64,000 bases of DNA from Paractinoplanes brasiliensis (GTDB lineage Bacteria > Actinomycetota > Actinomycetes > Mycobacteriales > Micromonosporaceae), in assembly GCF_004362215.1 (NCBI RefSeq), contig NZ_SNWR01000002.1, positions 2,170,001 to 2,234,000 on the forward strand, in the 5' to 3' direction. Within the stretch, counting starts at the first letter, position 1. The number at the start of each line of letters is the position of its first letter. This document shows, one piece after another, positions 31,270-40,300 of the stretch. Below the pieces are notes generated by a model, which worked only from the letters and a program-made list of their open reading frames with translations, did no database searches and was not told where the DNA came from. A program made the position numbers and the translations under genes.

Positions 31270-31428
31270 TCACTCGGCGCGGAGCGGCTTCGCCACCACC
31301 TGGACGATCTCGGCGCGCAGCGGCTTGGCGTTCACGGCGGCGGCCGCGGCGCCGACGGCCCCGCTGGTCGCCACGAGCGCCCCGACCACGGCCAGCGTGC
31401 TGAGGGTGCGATGGAGTGCAGACTTCAC
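31270..31428 (-). CDS. Very small exported peptide with duplicated AKPLRAE motif
   Basis: A 52-residue product from GTG 31428, preceded by GGGGGAACC. Residues 1-30 form a good signal peptide (HRTLSTLAVVGALVATSG then Ala-rich). The mature part is only about 20 residues and contains the same seven-residue motif twice: NAKPLRAE, then IVQVV, then AKPLRAE. The two DNA copies differ at two positions, both synonymous (GCC/GCG, CTG/CTC), which hints at protein-level conservation. It is divergent from the S12 hydrolase gene at 31648. No family is recognised. It could be a signalling or structural peptide, or just a short exported remnant. Confidence 0.55.
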   Translation of the reverse strand: MKSALHRTLSTLAVVGALVATSGAVGAAAAAVNAKPLRAEIVQVVAKPLRAE

Positions 31429-31647
31429 GATGGTTCCCCCGTTCGTCGTCTTGTCCGGTCCGAGGACGCTACAACCGTCCCTGCTTGATCGGGGCGGCCG
31501 CGGGCCATCCCTCCACAGGGTGCGCAAACTCCCCCGGGGTACAGCAGGCTGTACCCCGGTTTGTCCCGGCAGCGGGATCGATCATCGTGCGCGGCGGCGG
31601 CAGGCTGAGCGTGTCCGAAACGGCACCTCGACGCAGGGAGACAACCG

Positions 31648-32778
31648 ATGCGCAAGACCCTCACCTCACTCGCCGTCCTGGGTGGCCTGGCGGCCGGCGG
31701 CGCGGTGGCGGCCGCCCCCGCCACGGCCGGCCGGGTCGATCCGGTGCAGCGGAGCCTGAACAGCCTGGTCAGCGTGGACAAGTTCCCGGGGGCGTCGGCG
31801 TCGGTGCGGCAGGCCGACGGGCGGGTGCGCCACTACGCCGCCGGGGCCGGGAACCTGCGTACGGGCAAGAAGATGCCGGCCGACGCGCGGGTGCGGATCG
31901 CCAGCAACACCAAGATGTTCACCGCGACCGTGGTCCTGCAGCTGGTCGGCGAGGGCAAGGTCGAACTGGACGAGCCGGTCGAGACGTACCTGCCGGGCCT
32001 GGTGCGCGGCGCCGGCGGGATCGACGGGCGGAAGATCACCGTACGGCAGTTGCTGCAGCAGACGAGCGGGCTGCCGGACTACGACGACGAGCTGTTCACC
32101 GACTTCCTCAACGCGCTGCACACCTACTACGAGCCGCACGACCTGCTCAAGGTCGCCTTCGCGCGGGCGCCGGAGTCGAAGCCGGGCGAGAAGTTCGTGT
32201 ACTCCAACACCAACTACATCCTGGCCGGGCTGATCGTGCAGAAGGTCACCGGACGCCCGGTCGGCGAGCAGATCACCAAGCGCATCATCGAGCCGCTGGG
32301 GCTGCGGCACACGTACTGGCCGGCCGACGGCGAGACGACGATCCGAGGCGCGCACCCGCGCGGCTACTTCCCCGCGGTCGGCGGCAACCCCCCGGTCGAC
32401 ATCAGCGAGTCGGAGTCGTCGGCCGGGTGGGCGGCGGGGGCGCTGGTCGGCACGCCCAGCGACATCAACACGTTCCTGGCCGGGCTGCTCGGAGGCAAGC
32501 TGCTCAAGCCGGCCGAGCTGGCCGAGATGAAGAAGACGGTGGACGCGCCCGGCTTCGACACCGTCGGGGGTTCGCGGTACGGCCTGGGCCTGGCGACCTT
32601 CAAGCTCACCTGCGGCGGGTTCGCGTGGACGCATGGCGGCATCGCGCCCGGCTACGTGACGTACGTGGGAATCGCCCCGTCGGGCAAGGCGGCCTCGATC
32701 GCGGTCAACTCGATGGTCGCCGAGGCGTCGGCGGCCGAGCACCTGGACAAGTCGCTCGACACGGCCCTCTGCGGCTAA
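31648..32778 (+). CDS. Secreted S12 serine hydrolase (DD-carboxypeptidase-like)
   Basis: A 376-residue exported hydrolase. Signal peptide about 1-28 (ending ATAG), catalytic Ser86-Asn-Thr-Lys89 in RIASNTKMF, the YSN motif in FVYSNTNYI, and HGG in TWTHGG-like FAWTHGGIAPG. This is the D-alanyl-D-alanine carboxypeptidase/beta-lactamase-like group, but the SNTK motif also fits esterases. It is only distantly related to the cytoplasmic S12 proteins of the peptide locus. Its stop codon overlaps that of the convergent deacetylase by four bases. Confidence 0.9.
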   Translation: MRKTLTSLAVLGGLAAGGAVAAAPATAGRVDPVQRSLNSLVSVDKFPGASASVRQADGRVRHYAAGAGNLRTGKKMPADARVRIASNTKMFTATVVLQLVGEGKVELDEPVETYLPGLVRGAGGIDGRKITVRQLLQQTSGLPDYDDELFTDFLNALHTYYEPHDLLKVAFARAPESKPGEKFVYSNTNYILAGLIVQKVTGRPVGEQITKRIIEPLGLRHTYWPADGETTIRGAHPRGYFPAVGGNPPVDISESESSAGWAAGALVGTPSDINTFLAGLLGGKLLKPAELAEMKKTVDAPGFDTVGGSRYGLGLATFKLTCGGFAWTHGGIAPGYVTYVGIAPSGKAASIAVNSMVAEASAAEHLDKSLDTALCG

Positions 32779-33554
32779 GCGGCTCCGACCAGCTCGGAGA
32801 CGGTGACGAAGCGGTAGCCCTGGTCGCGCAGGCCCTCGATCAACGCGGGGAGGGCCTTCAGCGCGACCAGGCGGCGCTTGTCCCCGGCGTCGTGGGCCAG
32901 CACGATCGAGCCGGGGCGCACCGTGTCGATGAGGTCGCGGGCCTGGGCGGCGGGGTCGGCGGCGTACTTGCGCTCGCGCATCTGGTGCGACCAGAGCGCG
33001 ATGTCGTACCCCAGGGAGTCGGCGGCCAGCACGGTCGAGCCGCCCAGATGCCCGTACGGGGGTCTCATCAGCGTGGCGTCGCGGCCGGTGTGCCGCTTGA
33101 TGGCCTCGTGGGTGCGCTCCAGCTCGCGGCGGGCCCCGGCCAGGTCGAGCGTGGCCAGGTCGTCGTGCGACCAGGAGTGGTTGGCCACCTCGTGCCGGTC
33201 GAGGCGGCCGCGGAGCAGCCCGGCGTGCTGCTCGAGGTGCCGGCCGACCACGAAGAACGTGGCCGGCGCCTGGGCCCGGTCGAGCACGTCGAGGAACTGC
33301 GGGGTGTAGTCCGGCAGCGGCCCGTCGTCGAAGGTGAGCGCGACCAGTTTCTCGGTGACCGGCTTGAAGTAGTGGATGTGCACGCCGCCGTGCGCCACCG
33401 CGCCGAGGTCGTCGGCGGCCGAGGCGTACCCGCCGCCCAGCGGTGGCCGGTCCCAGCCGAGCCAGTGTTCGACCTGGCCGGAGCCGGCCAGGGCGGTGGC
33501 CGCACCGCCCGCGGCGAGCAGGGTCCCCCGCAGCATTGCCCGTCGAGTAAGCAT
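32775..33554 (-). CDS. Polysaccharide deacetylase (NodB homology, CE4)
   Basis: An exported 259-residue CE4 deacetylase. The N-terminus MLTRRAMLRGTLLAAGG has twin arginines and may use the Tat pathway. Active-site motifs are intact: TFDDGP (catalytic base and metal Asp), ANHSWSH (metal His pair), RPPYGH and the C-terminal VLAHDAG. It would remove N-acetyl groups from peptidoglycan or chitin, or acetyl groups from xylan. It is convergent with a DD-carboxypeptidase-like gene, which favours a cell-wall role. Confidence 0.92.
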   Translation of the reverse strand: MLTRRAMLRGTLLAAGGAATALAGSGQVEHWLGWDRPPLGGGYASAADDLGAVAHGGVHIHYFKPVTEKLVALTFDDGPLPDYTPQFLDVLDRAQAPATFFVVGRHLEQHAGLLRGRLDRHEVANHSWSHDDLATLDLAGARRELERTHEAIKRHTGRDATLMRPPYGHLGGSTVLAADSLGYDIALWSHQMRERKYAADPAAQARDLIDTVRPGSIVLAHDAGDKRRLVALKALPALIEGLRDQGYRFVTVSELVGAA

Positions 33555-33714
33555 CTTTCCCCCATGAACGTCCCGGCTTGTCAGCCTGGTTGATCATGGG
33601 CGGGACGCGCCTCGGCCACCGGACTGGTTTGCTCGCAGTCCCCTATCGGCCGGAAGTAGGAGCGTCAGCAGGCTCGGCGATGACTTTTTCCGCAGCCACC
33701 GCCGAGCCCGCCGG

Positions 33715-36162
33715 TCAGCTGATCACGGCTTCCACGCGCACCACGGCGCCGGGAGCGGCGGGCGGCACGACCGTGCCGTCGACCCGCTCGCCGTTCACGA
33801 TCAGGTGCGACACCCCTCCGGTCGCGCCCGCTTCCTTGCGTACGGAAATCTCGTAGGTCGCCCCCCGGAAGGCGCGCGTGGCCTGGAAGCCGGGCCAGCT
33901 CGCGGGCAGCACCGGGTCGATGCGCAGCCCGTCGAGCTCGGGCCGGATGCCGAGGATCCACTGGGTGATCGCCACGAAGTTCCACGCCGCGGTGCCGGTC
34001 AGCCACGAGTTCTTGGCCTCGCCGTGGGTGGGCGCGTCCTTGCCCGCGATCATCTGGGCGTAGACGTACGGCTCGCAGCGGTGCACCTCGCTGATCTCCT
34101 CGCGGGCCGACGGGTTGATCCGCCGGTAGTAGTCGAACGCGCGGTCGCCGTTGCCGGTCATCGCCTCGGCGATCATGATCCACGGGTTGGTGTGGCAGAA
34201 GATCCCGCCGTTCTCCTTGTAGCCGGGCGGGTACGACGAGATCTCGCCCAGCTCGATGCGGTAGCTGGAATACGCCGGCTGCTGCAGGACGATGCCGTGC
34301 GGGGTGGCCAGCCGCTCGGCCACGCTGTCGAGCGCCTGCTGGGCCAGCCCGTCGTCGAGACCGACCCCGCCCAGCACGCACATCCCCTGCGGCTCGATGA
34401 AGATCTGCCCCTCGTCGTTCTCGCCCGAGCCGATCGGGTTGCCGTAGAAGTCGTACGCCCGGCGGAACCACGCACCGTCCCAGCCGTGCTCGACGATCAC
34501 GCCGGTCATCTTCTCGGCCGCCGCGCGGTACTCGGCCGATTCCGCGTCCAGCCCGCGCTGCCCGGCGATCGCGGCCAGCTCCTTGGCGGCCAGCACGAAC
34601 TGCCCGGCGATGAAGACCGACTCGGCCGTGCCACCGGTGACGTTCTCGGTGGTCTGGAACGGCTCGCCCGGGGTGTCGGAGAAGCAGTTGAGGTTGAGGC
34701 AGTCGTTCCAGTCGGCCCGCCCGATCAGCGGCAGGCCGTGCGGGCCGAGCCTTTCCTGGGTGTAGCACAGCGAGCGGCGCAGGTGTTCGTAGAGCGGCGC
34801 CTCGCTGCCGGGTTCGTTGTCGAACGGCACCGGCTCGTCGAGGATCGACCGGTCACCGGTCTCCTTGAGGTACGCCGCCACGCCGAGGATCAGCCACAGC
34901 GGGTCGTCGTTGAAGCCGTCGCCGATGTCGTTGTTCCCGCGCTTGGTCAGCGGCTGGTACTGGTGGTAAGCCCCGCCGGTGTCCATCTGGGTGGCGGCGA
35001 TGTCGAGGATCCGCTCGCGGGCGCGTTCCGGCACCATGTGGACGAAGCCGACCAGGTCCTGGTTGGAGTCGCGGAAACCCATGCCCCGCCCGATCCCCGA
35101 CTCGTAGAACGAGGTCGAGCGGCTCAGGTTGAAGGTCATCATGTTCTGGTACGCGTTCCAGACGTTGACCATGCGGTCGGTGTCGGCGTCCGGGGTCGTC
35201 ACGTGCAGGCCGCCGAGCAGCCCGTCCCAGCCGGCGCGCAGGGCGGCGAACCCCTCGGCCACGGTCTCCGGCCGCAGCCAGCGCTCGATCACGGGGCGTA
35301 CGTTCCGCTTGTTGAGGGTCTGTGAGCCCGGTGGGTCGAACTTGTCGTCGCGCGGGTTCTCCGCGTACCCCAGCACGAAGTTGATCTCGCGCGTCTCGCC
35401 GGGGGCCAGATTCACCCGTACGTGGTGACTCCCGATCGGCTGCCAGCCGTGCGCGACCGAATCCGAGGCGGCGCCCCGCTCGACGGCCGCCGGACTGTCC
35501 CAGCCACGGTAGGCGCCGAGAAAGTTCTCGCGTTGCGTGTCGAACCCGGCCAGGGGCTCCGAGCAGGCGAAGTACGCGAAGTGGTCGCGCCGCTCCCGGT
35601 ACTCGGTCTTGTGGTAGATCACCCCGTCGGCGACCTCGACCTGGCCGGTGGAGAAGTTGCGCTGGAAGTTGGTGGCGTCGTCCTGGGCGTCCCACAGGCA
35701 GAACTCGACCGACGAGAACAGCGACAGCTCGGCCGCGGTGTCGCGCTCGTTGGTGACCCGTACGCGCCACACCTCGAGGGTTTCGCCGAGCGGCACGAAG
35801 TACAGCGTCTCGGCCCGGATCCCGCCGCGCGCCGAGGCTATCCGGGTGTAGGACAGCCCGTGCCGGCACTCGTAGTCGTCGAGCTCGCTGCGGGTGGGCT
35901 GCCACGACGGCGACCAGTAGTCCCCGGTGGCGTCGTCGCGCACGTACAGGTAGCGGCCGCCGAGGTCGTACGGGGCGTTGTTGTAGCGGTAGCGGGTGAG
36001 CCGGCGCAGCTTGGCGTCGCGATAGAACGAGTAGCCGCCCGCGGTGTTGGAGACGATGCCGAAGTACGCCTCGGTGCCCAGGTAGTTGATCCAGGGCAGC
36101 GGCGTGTCCGGCCGCTCGATGACGTACTCACGACGCTCGTCGTCGAAGTGTCCGTAGCGCAA
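33715..36162 (-). CDS. Cellobiose phosphorylase (GH94)
   Basis: Cytoplasmic enzyme of 815 residues that splits cellobiose with phosphate into glucose 1-phosphate and glucose. The N-terminus LRYGHFDDERREYVIERPDTP and the catalytic acid region GRADWNDCLNLNCFSD match characterised cellobiose phosphorylases. The C-terminal domain ends the usual way (PASWPGF, RGATYEI). The start is TTG 36162, chosen because GAGGAGGA lies just upstream and the family starts with MRYGHFDDE. A perfect CebR-like operator is 54 bases upstream. It completes a cellulose and mannan utilisation regulon with the LPMO and mannanase in this window. Cellobionate or chitobiose phosphorylase are less likely alternatives. Confidence 0.93.
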   Translation of the reverse strand: MRYGHFDDERREYVIERPDTPLPWINYLGTEAYFGIVSNTAGGYSFYRDAKLRRLTRYRYNNAPYDLGGRYLYVRDDATGDYWSPSWQPTRSELDDYECRHGLSYTRIASARGGIRAETLYFVPLGETLEVWRVRVTNERDTAAELSLFSSVEFCLWDAQDDATNFQRNFSTGQVEVADGVIYHKTEYRERRDHFAYFACSEPLAGFDTQRENFLGAYRGWDSPAAVERGAASDSVAHGWQPIGSHHVRVNLAPGETREINFVLGYAENPRDDKFDPPGSQTLNKRNVRPVIERWLRPETVAEGFAALRAGWDGLLGGLHVTTPDADTDRMVNVWNAYQNMMTFNLSRSTSFYESGIGRGMGFRDSNQDLVGFVHMVPERARERILDIAATQMDTGGAYHQYQPLTKRGNNDIGDGFNDDPLWLILGVAAYLKETGDRSILDEPVPFDNEPGSEAPLYEHLRRSLCYTQERLGPHGLPLIGRADWNDCLNLNCFSDTPGEPFQTTENVTGGTAESVFIAGQFVLAAKELAAIAGQRGLDAESAEYRAAAEKMTGVIVEHGWDGAWFRRAYDFYGNPIGSGENDEGQIFIEPQGMCVLGGVGLDDGLAQQALDSVAERLATPHGIVLQQPAYSSYRIELGEISSYPPGYKENGGIFCHTNPWIMIAEAMTGNGDRAFDYYRRINPSAREEISEVHRCEPYVYAQMIAGKDAPTHGEAKNSWLTGTAAWNFVAITQWILGIRPELDGLRIDPVLPASWPGFQATRAFRGATYEISVRKEAGATGGVSHLIVNGERVDGTVVPPAAPGAVVRVEAVIS

Positions 36163-36216
36163 CAGAGTCCTCCTCGGTCGTTCGCCCGCTCGCCCCCGAT
36201 CGGGCGCCCACACCTA

Positions 36217-36230
36217 TGGGAGCGCTCCCA
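36217..36230. promoter_or_regulatory. CebR/CelR-like operator upstream of cellobiose phosphorylase
   Basis: A second complete TGGGAGCGCTCCCA palindrome, 54 bases upstream of the TTG start. On the minus strand it follows an AT-rich stretch (around 36241-36260, CACATAACATGACTG) that may hold the -10 element, so the operator would cover the start of transcription. Confidence 0.9.
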
Positions 36231-36525
36231 CAAGCGGCCTAACAGTCATGTTATGTGTGGCCCGGCTCACCCCGCTACACCGTCTCACGGACATCTGGCC
36301 ACCTGCGCCGCTGACCTCCGCCTTCTCCACCCGGCTCCGAGCGCGGGTGCCACGGCTGCCCGAAGAGCGTCGCGCAGATCACCACAGTGGCCCACGGGAC
36401 CCAGGGACCGCCTGCCACCGAGGTCGCGCCGCCGTCTCGGGCTGCCGCTGAACCTGCTTCTGCCTGCTCAGCACGCGTCCCGTCCGGATGAGTATCTCGA
36501 GGGGAGGCGCCGGCCGGAAGGGTGT
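36231..36525. other. Intergenic region without a supported gene
   Basis: Between the cellobiose phosphorylase operator and the end of the minus-strand kinase gene. Short open frames exist but have no ribosome binding site or recognisable protein. The left end (36241-36260) is unusually AT-rich and probably contains the phosphorylase promoter. No convincing terminator hairpin was seen for the minus-strand operon that ends at 36526. Confidence 0.5.
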
Positions 36526-37521
36526 TCAGGGATGGCCGAGGGCTTGCAGGCCCGCGGCCAGCAGGGCGGGGACGGCCTCCTCGGCCTGGGCGGCGGTGGG
36601 GTCGGCGGCTCGGTAGCTGATGCCCTGGGCTATCACGGCCAGTTTGAAGTTGGCCAGGGCCAGGTAGAACGGCCAGTGGTCGAGGTCGATGCCGCGCCGG
36701 GTGGCGTAGGACTGGGCGATGGCGGCGGCGGACGGCAGGCGGGGGCTGGCCCACGCCGCGTCGAGGCCGAGGATGGGGTCGAGCTGGGGCTGGCGGTAGA
36801 CGCACATCAGGGCGATGTCGGTGAGCACGTCGCCGACGGTGGCCAGTTCCCAGTCGACCACGGCCAGGACCTTGCTGACGTCGGTGGTGTCGAGCAGCGT
36901 GTTGTCGATGCGGAAGTCGCCGTGGACCACGCCGATGTGGGCCGAGCGGGCGGGCAGCGCGGCCACCAGCCGGGAGTGCAGGGTGGTCGCGTCGGCCCAG
37001 TCGTGGCTCTTGACCTCGTTCCACTGCCGCCACCACAGGCGGACCTGGCGTTCCAGGAAACCGTCGGGGCGGCCCAGCGCGCTCAGGCCCACCTCGGCGA
37101 CGTCCAGGGAGTGCAGGTCGGCCAGGACCCGTACGAGCTCGGTCACGCACGCCTCGAGCTCACGCGCCGAGTAGGTGTCGAGCTGGGCCCGGGTGCGCAC
37201 GACACGGCCGGTGATGAAGGCGGAGACGGCGAACGGCGCGCCGATGTAGGCCAGGTCCTCGCAGAGGGCGACGGCGGGCGGCACGGGTACGGCGCTGTAC
37301 TGCAGGGCCTGCATGACGCGCCATTCACGGGCCACGTCGTGCGCCGAGGGGGTCAGGCCGGTCAGCGGGGGACGGCGGACGATCCAGCGGTGCGTGCCGT
37401 CGGTGACCGCGTACGTGAGGTTGGATCGCCCGCCGCTGACCAGCTCACCCGTCAGCGGGCCGGTCACGGGGACGTCCTGGCCGCGCAGGAACGCGGCCAC
37501 GCCGTCCAGGTCGAGGGTCAC
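36526..37521 (-). CDS. Phosphotransferase (APH/ACAD10-11 kinase-like)
   Basis: A 331-residue protein with the aminoglycoside phosphotransferase/choline kinase fold. The catalytic loop VVHGDFRIDNTLLD and metal-binding VVDWELATVGDVLTDIA are intact. In bacteria such kinases accompany acyl-CoA dehydrogenases; in mammals the same two domains are fused as ACAD10/11, and LvaA of the levulinate pathway is of this type, phosphorylating 4-hydroxyacyl-CoA. Start GTG 37521 overlaps the TetR stop codon. It is the last gene of the operon. A role in 4-hydroxy-acid activation is inference; antibiotic resistance is unlikely in this context. Confidence 0.85.
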   Translation of the reverse strand: MTLDLDGVAAFLRGQDVPVTGPLTGELVSGGRSNLTYAVTDGTHRWIVRRPPLTGLTPSAHDVAREWRVMQALQYSAVPVPPAVALCEDLAYIGAPFAVSAFITGRVVRTRAQLDTYSARELEACVTELVRVLADLHSLDVAEVGLSALGRPDGFLERQVRLWWRQWNEVKSHDWADATTLHSRLVAALPARSAHIGVVHGDFRIDNTLLDTTDVSKVLAVVDWELATVGDVLTDIALMCVYRQPQLDPILGLDAAWASPRLPSAAAIAQSYATRRGIDLDHWPFYLALANFKLAVIAQGISYRAADPTAAQAEEAVPALLAAGLQALGHP

Positions 37522-38114
37522 GTCGCGGTCTCGACTATCGAGCGCGCGATCTGCAGGTACCGTTCCAGCAGCGCCTCGACCGGCAGCGACCCGTCGGGCC
37601 GGTACCACGACGCGACCCCCACGCAGAGCGACGCGATGGCCCGGCTGGCGTCCTTCGGATACGGCGTCGAGAAGACCCCGTCCCGTACGCCGTCAAGGAC
37701 GACCCGGTCGAGCATGCGCTGCTGCTCGTCGCGCTTGGCCACGTACCTCTCGCGGTTGCCCGGTTCGAGGCTGCGCAGCTCGGCCGTCGAGACCGTGGCC
37801 CCCGTACGCCTGTACATGTGGAACCGCAGCAGCGACTCGACCAGCGCGTCGAACTGGGAGCGCGGGTCGGGCGCCGCGTCGCGCAGGGCCTGCTTGCTGC
37901 GGGTGAGCAGCTCGTCGATGACGACGTTCATCAGGTCGAACAGGATGTCCTGCTTGGACGGGTAGTAGTGGTAGACGCCGGGCACGCTCAGGCCGCTGCG
38001 GCGCGCGAGGTCCCGCGTCGTGGTGCCGTGATAGCCGTGCTCGTAGAACGCCTGCAGGGCGGCTTCGAGGATGCGGGAGTAGTCAAGCTCCTCGTACTGA
38101 CGCCAGTCAGCCAT
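37518..38114 (-). CDS. TetR-family transcriptional regulator
   Basis: A 198-residue regulator. The N-terminal HTH is seen in SRILEAALQAFYEHGYHGTT and LARRSGLSVPGVYHYYPSKQDIL. The rest is a TetR ligand-binding domain of the type found with fatty acid and acyl-CoA genes. The ATG at 38114 was chosen because AAGGAG sits six bases upstream; an ATG at 38138, which overlaps the previous stop (ATGA), is an alternative. It probably represses the operon in which it lies in response to an acyl-CoA. Confidence 0.88.
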   Translation of the reverse strand: MADWRQYEELDYSRILEAALQAFYEHGYHGTTTRDLARRSGLSVPGVYHYYPSKQDILFDLMNVVIDELLTRSKQALRDAAPDPRSQFDALVESLLRFHMYRRTGATVSTAELRSLEPGNRERYVAKRDEQQRMLDRVVLDGVRDGVFSTPYPKDASRAIASLCVGVASWYRPDGSLPVEALLERYLQIARSIVETAT

Positions 38115-38134
38115 CGTCTCCTTCGTCGCCTCTC

Positions 38135-40300
38135 TCATCGTGACCCCCGTCGTTCCCGCGCCGCGGCGATCACGAGGTCGAGCGCGCCGGCGTCGTCGAC
38201 GGCGCCGCGATCGATCGCGCGCAGCGGGTCGGCGCCCTGCAGGATACGTTTCACGGGAACTTCGAGGCGTTTGCCCGTCCTCGTGTGCGGCAGACGGGAC
38301 ACGACAATCACGTCGTCGGGCACGTGCCGGGGCGAGGCCCGTTCCGCGATCAGCCGGCGGACCCGATCGGCGAGCCCGGCAGCGTCGCCCGTGGGCGCGA
38401 CGAACAGCGGCATCCAATATCCACCGTCCGCCTCCTCGACCCCGACCACCAGCGCGTCCGCCACGTCGGGCAGGTCGCCGATCGCCGCGTAGATCTCGGC
38501 CGAGCCCAGCCGCACCCCGTGCCGGTTGATGGTCGCGTCGGAGCGCCCGTGGATCACGTACGTGCCCCGCCCGGTTCTCTCGATCAGATCCCCGTGCCGC
38601 CACACGCCCGGGAACGCGCCGAAGTAGGTCTCGCGCAGCCGGACGTCACCCGGGTCGTCCCAGAAGCGCAGCGGCATCGAGGGCATCGGCTCGGTGATGA
38701 CCATCTCCCCCGGCGTCCCGGCCGGCGCCGGTTTGCCTTCGTCGTCCCACACCTCGACGGCGGCGCCCAGCGCGGGCCCGCTGATCTCGCCGTCGTACAC
38801 CGGCGTGGTGGGCGCGCCGGCCACGAAGATGCCGCAGATGTCGGTCCCGCCGCTCATCGACCCCAGTTGCACGCGGTCGCTCACCCGCTCGCGGAACCAG
38901 GCGTTGGCCCCCGCCGGCAGCACCGATCCGGTCACCCCGGTCAGTCGCAACGACGGCACGTCCGGGCGCAGCTCCGCGCGCTGCGAGGCCTCGAGATAGC
39001 CCGGACTGGTGCCGAAAACGGTCACGCCCTCATTCGCCACGATCCGCCACAGCGCGTCCGGGCCGGGCCAGGTCGGCTTGCCGTCGTACAGCATCGTGGT
39101 GGCGCCGTGCAGCAGCCCGCAGACCTGAGCGTTCCACATCATCCAGTTCGGCGTGGTGTACCAGAAGAACGTGTCGTCCGCCCGCAGATCCATGTGCAGC
39201 CCCGGCGAGACGAGCTGCTCCAGCAGGATCCCGCCGTGCCCGTGCACGATCCCTTTCGGACGCCCGGTGGTCCCCGACGTGAAAAGCACCCAGAGCGGGT
39301 GGTCAAAAGGCACGGACAGGCTTTCCCGTACGGGCTCGGCCCCGACCGCGTCCGTCCAGGAGCTCTCGCCGGCCGCGCCCCCGTCACCGGAGCCGCTGCT
39401 CGTACCAGCGCCGGGGCCGGAGCGCTTGCCCGCGGTTTCGATCGTGATGGTGTGCCGCAGGCCGGGAAGCAGGTCGCGCAGCTTCCGGGCCTCGGCGCGG
39501 CGGTCGTGGACGCGGCCGCCGAAGCGGTAACCCGTCCCGGCGAACAGGACGCGGGGCGAGAGCTGGGCCATGCGTTCGGCCGCCGAGTGCGCGGCGTAAT
39601 CCAGGCCGGTCTGCGCCCACACCGCACCGACCAGCGCCGTCGCCACGAACGCGACCACACCCTCGACACAGTTGGGCAGGTACGCGGCCACCCGGTCGCC
39701 GGGCTCGACGCCGAGCGCGCGCAGATGTCCGGCCACGGCGGCCGATTGCGCGCGCAATTGCGCGTACGTGAGTGACGTGCGCTCGCCGTCCTCCCCGACC
39801 AGGACCACCGCGTCCTGATCCGCGGCGCCCGCGCGCAGCAGGTGATGACCGACGTTCAGTGTTCCCCCCGGGAACCAGACAGCCCCGGGCATCGTGCGTC
39901 GCGCGAGGGTGCCGCCCGGCCGCGTCGTCCAGTCGACCGCGAAGAAGTCGGCCACCGCGCCCCAGAAGTCGCCGGGTGACGCCACCGACCAGGCGTGCAG
40001 CTCACGGTAGTCGGTCACGTCGGCGAACGCCGCGCGCCCGTGATCGTTCAGCCATTGCGCGAACCTGACGATCCGGGTCTCGCGCACCGCAACCGGGTCG
40101 GGCCACCAACCCGCTGACCGCAAGTCCGGGCCGCCCTCGGCCTGGACCGCGTCGGGCCGGGGAACGGCGGGCTGGGAGACGGTGGGCTGCGCGGCGTCGT
40201 CGCGCTGGGCCCGATCCAGCTCAGAGAGGGTGGGCCGCGCGGCGTCGGCGGATTCGGCCGGCCGCGGGGTGGCGGCTGGCGGGTCCGGGTGGCGGGGCAT
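38135..40300 (-). CDS. Acetoacetyl-CoA synthetase-like acyl-CoA ligase
   Basis: An AMP-forming acyl-CoA ligase of 721 residues. The P-loop LFTSGTTGRPKGIVHGHGG, the TTPNWMMWN and GGTDICG regions and the C-terminal lysine motif TRTGKRLEVPVKRIL are those of acetoacetyl-CoA synthetases (AacS), which activate short keto acids. An N-terminal extension of about 60 residues is low-complexity and specific to this copy; the start codon ATG 40300 is coupled to the permease stop (TGATG), but a later start is possible. It contains a Gly/Ser-rich insert (about residues 305-325). In the context of a kinase and an acyl-CoA dehydrogenase the substrate could be another keto acid. Confidence 0.88.
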   Translation of the reverse strand: MPRHPDPPAATPRPAESADAARPTLSELDRAQRDDAAQPTVSQPAVPRPDAVQAEGGPDLRSAGWWPDPVAVRETRIVRFAQWLNDHGRAAFADVTDYRELHAWSVASPGDFWGAVADFFAVDWTTRPGGTLARRTMPGAVWFPGGTLNVGHHLLRAGAADQDAVVLVGEDGERTSLTYAQLRAQSAAVAGHLRALGVEPGDRVAAYLPNCVEGVVAFVATALVGAVWAQTGLDYAAHSAAERMAQLSPRVLFAGTGYRFGGRVHDRRAEARKLRDLLPGLRHTITIETAGKRSGPGAGTSSGSGDGGAAGESSWTDAVGAEPVRESLSVPFDHPLWVLFTSGTTGRPKGIVHGHGGILLEQLVSPGLHMDLRADDTFFWYTTPNWMMWNAQVCGLLHGATTMLYDGKPTWPGPDALWRIVANEGVTVFGTSPGYLEASQRAELRPDVPSLRLTGVTGSVLPAGANAWFRERVSDRVQLGSMSGGTDICGIFVAGAPTTPVYDGEISGPALGAAVEVWDDEGKPAPAGTPGEMVITEPMPSMPLRFWDDPGDVRLRETYFGAFPGVWRHGDLIERTGRGTYVIHGRSDATINRHGVRLGSAEIYAAIGDLPDVADALVVGVEEADGGYWMPLFVAPTGDAAGLADRVRRLIAERASPRHVPDDVIVVSRLPHTRTGKRLEVPVKRILQGADPLRAIDRGAVDDAGALDLVIAAARERRGSR

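Noticed and set aside
36248..36451. Short plus-strand ORF upstream of cellobiose phosphorylase
   Set aside because: No ribosome binding site and no protein-like composition; the region is better explained as the phosphorylase promoter and spacer.
36526..37521. Aminoglycoside resistance gene
   Set aside because: Although it has the APH fold, its operon with acyl-CoA ligase and nearby acyl-CoA dehydrogenase points to metabolic kinase function.
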